DNA from: Amphiura filiformis
Lineage: Eukaryota > Echinodermata > Ophiuroidea > Amphilepidida > Amphiuridae
NCBI RefSeq assembly: GCF_039555335.1
Contig: NC_092646.1
Span: forward strand, 29,193,780-29,257,779
Direction of reading: 5' to 3'
DNA: 64,000 bases
Shown here piece by piece: positions 13,101 to 22,900 of this stretch. The notes below the pieces were generated by a model. The model was not told the origin of the DNA. It did no database searches and saw only the letters and a list, made by a program, of their open reading frames with translations. The position numbers were made by a program, and so were the translations under genes. Positions within the stretch are counted from its first letter, which is position 1; each line of letters starts with the position of its first letter.

Positions 13101-16100
13101 TTTCTCTATGCGTTGTGGTCGATAATAATCCTGCAGGCGGCCTATGTACGGTATGTCCGATATGTATTATCAATGTCCAGCAAATGACACGGGGTAAATG
13201 ACCAGCGAATGCACATGCATTTCATCTCCATGATTTCATGTTCGCTATAGTAATGCATCCGTCGCTAGCACCAACGAACGCTCCCGAAGACCTGCAGCAT
13301 ATAAACGAAAGCAGGAAATGCCACAGGCAATGAATACGAACACACACCGGGCAACTACCAGTACACTCTGTTTCGGTTGTGTGCATGCACAAAACTTGTT
13401 GACGCATTTGCTGGATGATAGCAGAACATAAAAAGGACATAAAACGAACATTGACGAATAACAACGGATTTACTAAAAGAAAAAACTACTACATAGACGT
13501 TCGCTTTTCGTATCTCTTTCCTTGTTGGAAAGGTATAACCAAGGGGGTGACACTAAATTCACGGTTGTTCTATTAGCAACGCAAAATCTATGAAAAATTC
13601 AGCTGGTTTACTAGCTAGAAAGTGAGGCCAGTTATCGATCCGTTATAGCTCGTTATGAATAATTCATGTTCGACCCCTTGGATCATGTTAATTGAGTTTG
13701 GCAAATAACAACGTTGTTAGTTTTGCGAACATTGCCTGTTCAATGAGAGTATAGCGCGCCCCCCCAATACATCTGGGCACAAAACAGGCGAAAACGATCC
13801 AGTTTAATGAATTATTATGTTTTGATGGATCCAAGTTGTGATAATATTGGATCCAAAACATAATAATGATAAAATTGGATGCTTTACGCCCAATATTTAT
13901 TGGTCTCGCTATGAGTTTTAAAATATTGGACTTGACTACGTCTCGTCCAATATTTTAAAACTCATAGCTCGACCAATAAATATGGGCTCAACCGATCCAA
14001 TTTTATATCAATGGCGGACGGGTATTCCCATCAGGCACCAGTGATATGTTTTTCAAAGAAAGTCTACTAATTTGATATGAAATGACATTTTGCAATAGCA
14101 AAGTCAAAATTAGGACTTGCTGTCAATAATATGAAGGAAATATGTGACAGAGGCAAGGTGGGAAATACAAGTAGTATTTAAGTTATAATAACCTTTGATA
14201 CCCGACCTGACCTTCCATCATGGCGCCGCGCGCCTTATTCGTCTTTATGTATTTCTATTATGCTCTCAAGTAAAATAAAATACCAATCTGCTCTGAGCAG
14301 ACAATGTTACTTGGCTCCCAGCATGAATTATTGATTTTATACGGAAGTAAAGAAATGCACAGTGTATGTGCATGATGTGCAAGCATACTCCAAATATTTA
14401 CGGTAAATCTGAATAGTGGTCACATGTTAGCATATCATGTGTTCGGGAAATCACGTGGCAACATTTTAAGATTTCAGGCTTGTTTACTAGTTAATTGCCA
14501 TTTGTACTCTTTATTATTTATCTTTGTTAATTAACATATATTTTAAATGCTGATAAATCGTGGTTGGCTACCCATGATATCTGTTAAATTCAATGTTTTA
14601 TGAATATAATTCTACCACGCAGAGGGGTCACGCAGCAGAATTTCACATCACCTGACTTAGCTACATTTCGAAGCTCTGCTCTTCAAATTCATGTAAATTT
14701 CAAAGTTTATACATTTAATATATTTAATATGATACTAATTTTTGTTATAACCAACTGGTACACGAAATATACTAGCTTATTACCTATACAGAAAGGTGAT
14801 TATCAGCCTTCACTCAGCAAATTGACATGCCCGGCATATGCAGCCATTCTCCGTCTGGATAACATGACTGTCGCCCTCAATACGTCTGGGCACAAATTTA
14901 AATAACAATACGCTATTTACATATCAATGCGGCCTCATGCTAATTAAAGCTGCCCCATCCAGGAGTTCATCTATGGTATAACGTTGAGGAGATAGGAACA
15001 TGCACCGCGAAGATCCGGGACCTACTCTGCCATGTTTGGCTGAGTAACGGTACATGAACACGGTCTATTGTGTAAAGCTGTGTTTATACCCATGGGTTAC
15101 TCATCATCAGACTGAATCATTGTCGCTAACTACACACGTTATGTGTACAATTTTAGAGAACGTTGACCGACAGAGGGTGTCAATATAGGCCTATACGTGT
15201 CGCTTTTGAAAAACAGCGAATCATGCGCATGCTCAGCAGGCAAATATGACGGCGATTTAGTACACTGATCATGCGTGCGATTCAGGTTTCTGCAAAAGCG
15301 ATTGAGTATAAATGCATCTTTAGAAATGACCGGCGATTGTGTGTTCTCAAGTGGGTTTTATCATGTTAATTAGTGACCTGACACACATTTGTATTGGTTC
15401 GATCAAGCATTGAAATGCTTTCATTTTTTTTACTGGATCGTTCAAGTATGTCCAACAAATTTTTCAATGTAAGTGCCTCTGGCCAGGGAACTTCTATTAT
15501 TATCGGGAATTGCCTGTCACACATGATCGCACACAAGGTCGTAGGCAATTGGCTCAGAACATATTGACCCAGGTCAGCATACCGCCATATCCTTCCCGAC
15601 ATGCTTAGTAGCCAAGTCCGTAGAAGAGTGGATCCACACACTATGTACACAAATATACATTTGGCCACATTTTATTATACAATAAATACGAATTTATTAA
15701 ACATGGTAAGAAATATTCTCTTGCAAATCAGTTATACGATGGAACTGGTAGGCATATTATAAATTCGGGATATTAAATATGTTCCTGACCAGCCAGATCA
15801 GCGCATGGTCAAAGACGATTCCTTACTAGCCACAGACCGTCCGCTGGAATTAGTTGAGCATGAACCATTCGTTACAATGGCTGTTGGTCGGATCTCATCT
15901 CTCTACGTCGATTGAAAAATTGTGATCTATAATCCCCGACATTGCTCTTATCAGTGATGTATCGTTCGAGTCCGGACTCGGACTCGAGTCCACTTTTTGT
16001 TGGACTCGGACTTGGCTCGGACTCGGATGCAAAAAGACTCGGCTAGGCTCGGACTCGGACACAAAAGGACTCGGACTCGAAGCCGAGTCCGGTTCGAGTC

Positions 16101-16941
16101 CAGTCCAATTTAATCCATGTAAAATGTGAAATGTTTAAATAGATCTCAAATTTGTTACTTATTTGACCATTTTCCAAATTAATTGGAGGCTGTCAAATCT
16201 GTGATCTGTCATATATACCCACCAAATTATTTAGATTTATCTGTCACTTAATAGCAGCATCATATTATTGTTATTATTAATGAAATAATTGATAATTAAT
16301 TAAATGCTTAATTTTATTAAATATTTGGACTTTATAAAAATATCTAATACTTCTTTCTAATCTGTTAAACTCTTGCAAGAGAGAAACATGCACACTGGAC
16401 CATACATCTCAGCTCCCAGGAACTTGGTACTCATCCATAGGGCTAGGGTGTCTGTAGTTTGTGTCTGCTCAATACTCACTGCACATGCATCAGTAGCGTA
16501 GCCAGCGGGGGGGCAGGGGGGGGGGGCAGAGTGCCCCCCCCTGACAAAAAAAATGAAAGAAAAAGTGCCCCTCTGACAAAAAATGAAAGAGAAAATTCAG
16601 GGCCAAAATAGTGTAAAATACAAAATTTTCCGCGCTACGCGCACACATTGTAACAATAAGGCCCTTTTTTAGCCGGATAATGGGCGAAAATAGTGTAAAA
16701 TACCATTTTTTTCTCGCTACGCGCGCACATAATCATCCCAATAAGGCTCTTTTCGGGAAGCTCGAAGACATACAGTCTCTATGTATTATATGTACCCCCT
16801 GACCAAGAAAGCTGGCTACGCCCCTGACATGCATGCTGCAAGTTTTTCTGGGACAATTTTGAAAAGATGAATTTCTGTTAGTGTTATTATTATTATTAAA
16901 ATTATTATTATTATTATTATTATGACGATGATAATAACGAC

Positions 16942-16972
<31 letters not shown>

Positions 16973-19900
16973 CTGATGATCATGATGATGATGTTATTAA
17001 TTGCAATTCATTTACATGTACATGTATGCTGCATGCAATCTAGTGAAACTTCTCTAGTCCCTTACCTGGGCGCAAGTTGTGAGTTGGGGTGTACTAGTGT
17101 CAAACACCCCCCCATGACATGACTGCTGTACATGTAGTTTGTTCATGTGTATGGGTTTTTGAAATGAAGTGTGTGGATGGTTGGTTGGTTGGTTGGTTGG
17201 TTGGTTGGTTTTTATTAAGTATTTAAAATGTCAACTGTGTGGGGGTGAGATGGGGTGGGGTTTGGTAGGGTGTGTGTGTATAGGGAGAGCGGTGTGTGGT
17301 GTGGTGTAGTGAGTGACCTTTGACCAATGACCTTCTTTTTCTACAATTTTATCATCAAAATGCCATAAAATTATGCGGAAACTTAGAAATGTTCTTTTTT
17401 TCAGCAAATTTGTATTGTATATTTTCAAATTAAAAACAAAATATAAAATTTTGGTCCATTTTTTGGAATTGTTCTACCCGATGACTCATTTTTTCAAAAT
17501 GTTATACCAAATGACCCCCTTTTTCTTTTAAGATTTATACCCAATTATCCCTTTTTCATTTTGTTATACCCAATGACCTATTTTTTATGCAAATAGGCTC
17601 CTATTCCTACTATTAAGAAATGCCAGAAGGCAGATACCTGTCATATTAAAGTTGAATCCCCCCCCCACCTCCGGGCATGGACCCTAACCGAGTCCGGACT
17701 TGAGCCGGACTCGAGTCCGGACTCGGGTCTTATTTTTGTTGGACTCGGACTTGGCTCGGACTCAGCACCCCTGGACTTGGACTCGAGTCCGGACTCGGAC
17801 ACAAAAGGACTCGGACTTGGCTCGGACTCGGATACAAATGGACTCGGCTCGGCTCGGACTCGGACAAGCTGGACTCGGGTACAAGTCTGGCTCTTATGAA
17901 GTCACATCCACCTGCTCTGGCCCTAGTGGAAGTAAAAACGGATACTATGGCCAGAGTTCTAGGGCTACCAGTACACTCTGTTTCAAGTTTTGTGCATGCA
18001 CAAAACTTGTTGACAGACATAATGAACATCACCTAACACGAAACGCATTTGCCGGATGATAGGACATAAAACGAACGTTGACAAACAACGGATTTACTAT
18101 AAACAAGAAATGTCTTTAAAAAAGACAATGCCTCAAGAGATTCCAGCGGGCACCATTTGTTATTAGCTTATAAGAGATACTTGAAATGCTAGCTTTAAGC
18201 CATCTTGCAGTGGTAATAATTCTGTTGTATTTAATGCAGGAATACCTGCATGCCGGGTGCCCGGGCCGGGTGGTAGTCCGAATAATCAGTCCCAAAACAA
18301 AATAGGCCTAGGCCCTATTCATTTACTGACATGATCGATGGACCCTGCATTTTTCAATACATTGATGCTGTAGCCTTCGTACTGAGTGAAGAAGGCTACA
18401 CACAAGGAAACTAGGCTATAATCACGTATCATGAGCCCCGGATGCTTATATATAATAGAGGGCCTCCTTCAACTCCCAACTTGTGACCACAGAAATAGCT
18501 TAATAACTGTGTAGGAAATACAAAAAAATTGAAATTTGGACACCAGAAACTTAAGGTTGAAAGTCAAAAAGTGTCAATTGGTACACCTTTATACAGCAGA
18601 AGTTATCATACAGTGATAGTAAGATTTTTTGAAATAAAATCTCTTTTCTGTCAAATTGATTGCTGTGCTGAAAAATGTTGCATAATGGGTACTTGCTTTT
18701 TTGTACAGGTATTCATTGTAAGGTACCATCAATGATGGTCACAGAATTGGGAAAAATACATTTGCCCATAACTTTGTTAATTTTTCCCTACAGACATGGT
18801 TGACTCCTCATTTTTTAAGTTAAATAATCACCTTTCTAAACAAAACAATTTCAATGTGAAATATCCTACTTGCAGGGTTGTCACCAGGACCAAAAAAAGT
18901 ACTAAAAAGGCTACTTCGAAATTTGATGATCATACCTAGCATAGGCCTAGGACAGGCCTAGGCAAAAAAACCCTTTTTTTTCTAATAATTTCTCCGCAAG
19001 CGTCATTTATGTCGACAAATTGTTCACAAATCCACAGCAGGGTTGCAAATATACCATATGTCACTCGGAGTGCGAGAATTTGTACAGATAAATTTATCAC
19101 AACAGGTAATTTGGCCATTCGTCTGCATATTACCAAAAATAACGTCATTTATGTCGACAAATTGTTCGCAAATCCACCGGTTAGTTAAGGATATAATACA
19201 TGGCATAAAATATGACAATTCATCAAAATAAATTTATAATGAATGCTTTTGTGGATATTTGCTAATACAATATACATCTGACATGTGTATATGATTTATG
19301 TCTTCAGTAGGAATTCGGCTGAGGGAATTCCAATTGAATGAACTTTCAATAGCGTGACAAATTTTTGCGTACACTGCGCGATATACGCCAGCGTGTGCGA
19401 TTGTGTGTGAGTATCGCGGAAGTGAATCCAACCATGCCAACGCACTCATAGACATACCACCTAGACCTATGAGTGCCCATCCCTAACCATGGCAGTAGGT
19501 GAAGCCACGTATCCAAGGTGATTTTGGTCGGTTGGTCGGACGCGGAGAAAAAAGCGTTCATATCTGGCGAGAAAGACGCGCTTTGCGTGATTGCTGCGCC
19601 ATTATCGCTCGTGTCAAATGCAACATGTTCCGTAGACGCGACTGGAGAGAAAGACGCGCTGGTTTGTGTGATTCCAGCGCCATTATCGCTCGCATCAAAT
19701 ACAACATGTTCCGTAGACGCGAACATATCTGCTTGCTTGCGCCCAGGTATGCGTCCTTGTCAAAGTCGTTGCTAAGCAGTGTCAGCTTCACTACGCGAGT
19801 CAAAGTCACTGGTCTAGATGCTCGTTTGTCTGGGAACGCACTCGTGATTGGTTAGCATTGTATCCCCAGACAAACAAGTACCTAGACCTATAACTTTGGT

Positions 19901-22900
19901 TCGCGTAGTGAAGTCAACACTGCTTAGCAACGATTTTGACAAGGACGCAAACAAGCAGACATGTTCGCGTCTACAGAACATGTTGCATTTGACGCGGGCG
20001 ATAACGGCGCAGCAATCACGCAAACGATCGCGTTTTTCGTTCAGACATGAACGCTTATTTCTCCGCGTCCGACCACCCGACCAAAATCACCTTGGATACG
20101 TGGCTTCACCTACTGCCATGGTTAGGGATGGGCAGTTACAGGTCTAGGTCGTGCGTTCGCGTTGTAGTTTGAAATACGCGATATACGATCGCGGTTGGAT
20201 CGAGTGCAGCTGTTAAAACCTGCGTTCATTCAAAAGTCTCAGCTTCAGGTTGTAGTAAGTAGGTATGCCAGGTGAATTCAAATTTGCCATCAAACTGCAT
20301 CATTTTATATATCAAATTAAAGCCCTTGAGTTAAGAAAGCCAAAACTGAAAACCTTTTTTTCATAGCACTTTCCATAGTAAAGTTACATCTTGTCAAAGA
20401 TTGACTTTCATCAAAAAGATTCATCTAGCAAAATTCCCCCCAAAAGCATTTCGGTGGTGTTTCTAGATCTTAGACCTCATGTTGATAGCAGCTTATTTAA
20501 TGGAACTGCTATCAAAATCCTCTAAAATTCCATGTGCGAGTGACTTATCACCATAAAAAATCATATATTTGGGTTACGGGAAGTATAGACAACATATTTA
20601 TGTAGGTTTCCTTGTACCGGCCAGTTCTTTTATATTTCTATGAAAATATATGTATTGTGTTCTAGGCGAATTTGGCTGACTAGCAAATGTGTTAACTAAG
20701 GTTTGCCTGGCATACCTATAGTAACGCTACAAATTTCAAATGTTTGAGGACTTGTTCTCATTGCTTAGGCCTACCTGTATTTTCCCGGTATTTTCACATC
20801 ATATTTTGTGGTCAAAATGATTACAAATGTGTAAATTTGCAATCATTTCGTCGTGTGTACGGCGATACTCTCGAAGAGAGGAATGTACTCACCGGTAGAA
20901 GAAGAAGAACGTTGTCAGTGCTACTACTTCAATAGTGAAACAGTTGACGCGAATTTCTCCAACATGTCGAATGCTAATTTACGCACCCTTATCAAAAAAA
21001 AATACAGCTGATTTAGCCAAAGTGAACATGAAGTCATCGGTTATAATATTTTCCTAGCATATTGAGCTAACACCACAGCTACTTGGTTTTTTACAATATA
21101 CCAGTAATAAAATAAAGAAAATCAGTAAGCTTAACCCATCGAGCGATGCTTTAAAACCTGAGACAGCCCGAGACGAATATACCTAGTATAGGGAGACCGG
21201 GGCAAAGTGGAACACATTTTTTTTGTGGCCCAATCAGGATTACGAAGGAAGGCAAGGCAAAACTTAAGGTTTACAAGATACGCACCAATATGAACCTCGC
21301 GCCAATCGGGCCGTCTTCACGTACCAGAGGTAAAGCTTGACATATCGCACGACTCTGGGATATTTGGTTAAAAGGATAGAGGGTTAAGTGCACAAAGTAC
21401 AAAAAAGTAACTATATCTCATTAACAATGATCCTACAGATATGCGACCACTGACTTTTTTGTTCCTTATGACCAGAGGAAAAGTATGACATATCGCACGA
21501 CTCTGTGGTATATTTGGTTAAAAAGATAGAGGGCTAAATGCACAAAGTAGAAAAAAGTGACTATATCTCATAAACCAATGATCCTACAGAAATGCGACCA
21601 CTGACTTTTTTGTTCCTTATGACCAGAGGAAAAGTTTGACATATCGCACGACTCTGTGGTATATTTGGTTAAAAAGATAGAGGGTTAAATGAACAAAGTA
21701 GAAAAAAGTGACTATCTCATCAACCAATGATCCTACGGATATGCGACCACTGACTTTTTTGTTCCATATGACCAGAGGAAAAGTATGACATATCGCACGA
21801 CTCTGTGGTTTATTTGGTTAAAAAGATAGAGGGCTAAATGCACAACGTAGAAAAAAGTGACTATATCTCATAAACCAATGATCCTACAGAAATGCGACCA
21901 CTGACTTTTTTGTTCCTTATGACCAGAGGAAAAGTTTGACATATCGCACGACTCTGTGGTATATTTGGTTAACAAGATAGAGGGTTAAATGCACAAAGTA
22001 GAAAAAGTGACTATATCTCGTTAACCAATGATCCTACAGATATGCGACCACTGACTTTTTTGTTCCTTATGACCAGAGGAAAAGTATGACATATCGCACG
22101 ACTCTGTGGTATATTTGGTTAACAAGATAGAGGGTTAAATGCACAAAGTAGAAAAAAGTGACTATATCTCATCAACCAATGATCCTACAGATATGCGACC
22201 ACTGACTTTTTTGTTCCTTATGACCAGAGGAAAAGTTTGACATATCGCACAACTCTGTGGGATATTTGGTTAAAAAGATAGAGGGTTAAGTGCATAAAGT
22301 ACAAAAAGTGACTATATCTCATTAACCAATGATCCTACAGAGATGTGACCCCTGACTTTTTCGTTCTTTATGACCAGAGGAAAAGTTTGACATATCGCAC
22401 GACTCTGTGGGATATTTGGTTAAAAAGATAGAGGGGTAAGTACACAAAGTACAAAAAAGTGACTATATCTCATTAACCAATGATCCTACAGAGATGTGAC
22501 CACTGACTTTTTTGTTGTTTATGACCAGAGGAAAAGTTTGACATATCGCACGACTCTGTGGGATATTTGGTTAAAAAGATAGAGGGTTAAGTACACAAAG
22601 TACAAAAAGGATGCAGCCAAAGATAGGAGCTTGTAGTCACCTGCTCCGCAGCCGACTGATGATTCCGCTTTGCCCCGTGTTCCACTTTGCCCCGATCTCC
22701 CCTAAATATTCGTCAGGCTGAACTATTTAGGTGCTGTTCACAAAAAAATCGACATTTTTGTAAGACGGGGGGTGCAGGCCCTCTAAATATCCCTAAAATC
22801 CTTCACAGATACCTTATTTCAGATTAACTTCTTTAAAACAATAAAAACTTCAAAGCTTTATATTCTTTTCAAAGTCCAGAATCAAGTCAAACATTTTTTA

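Noticed and set aside
17700-18059. Arg/Thr-rich open frame
   Set aside because: Produced by GACTCGG iterations; no family resemblance.
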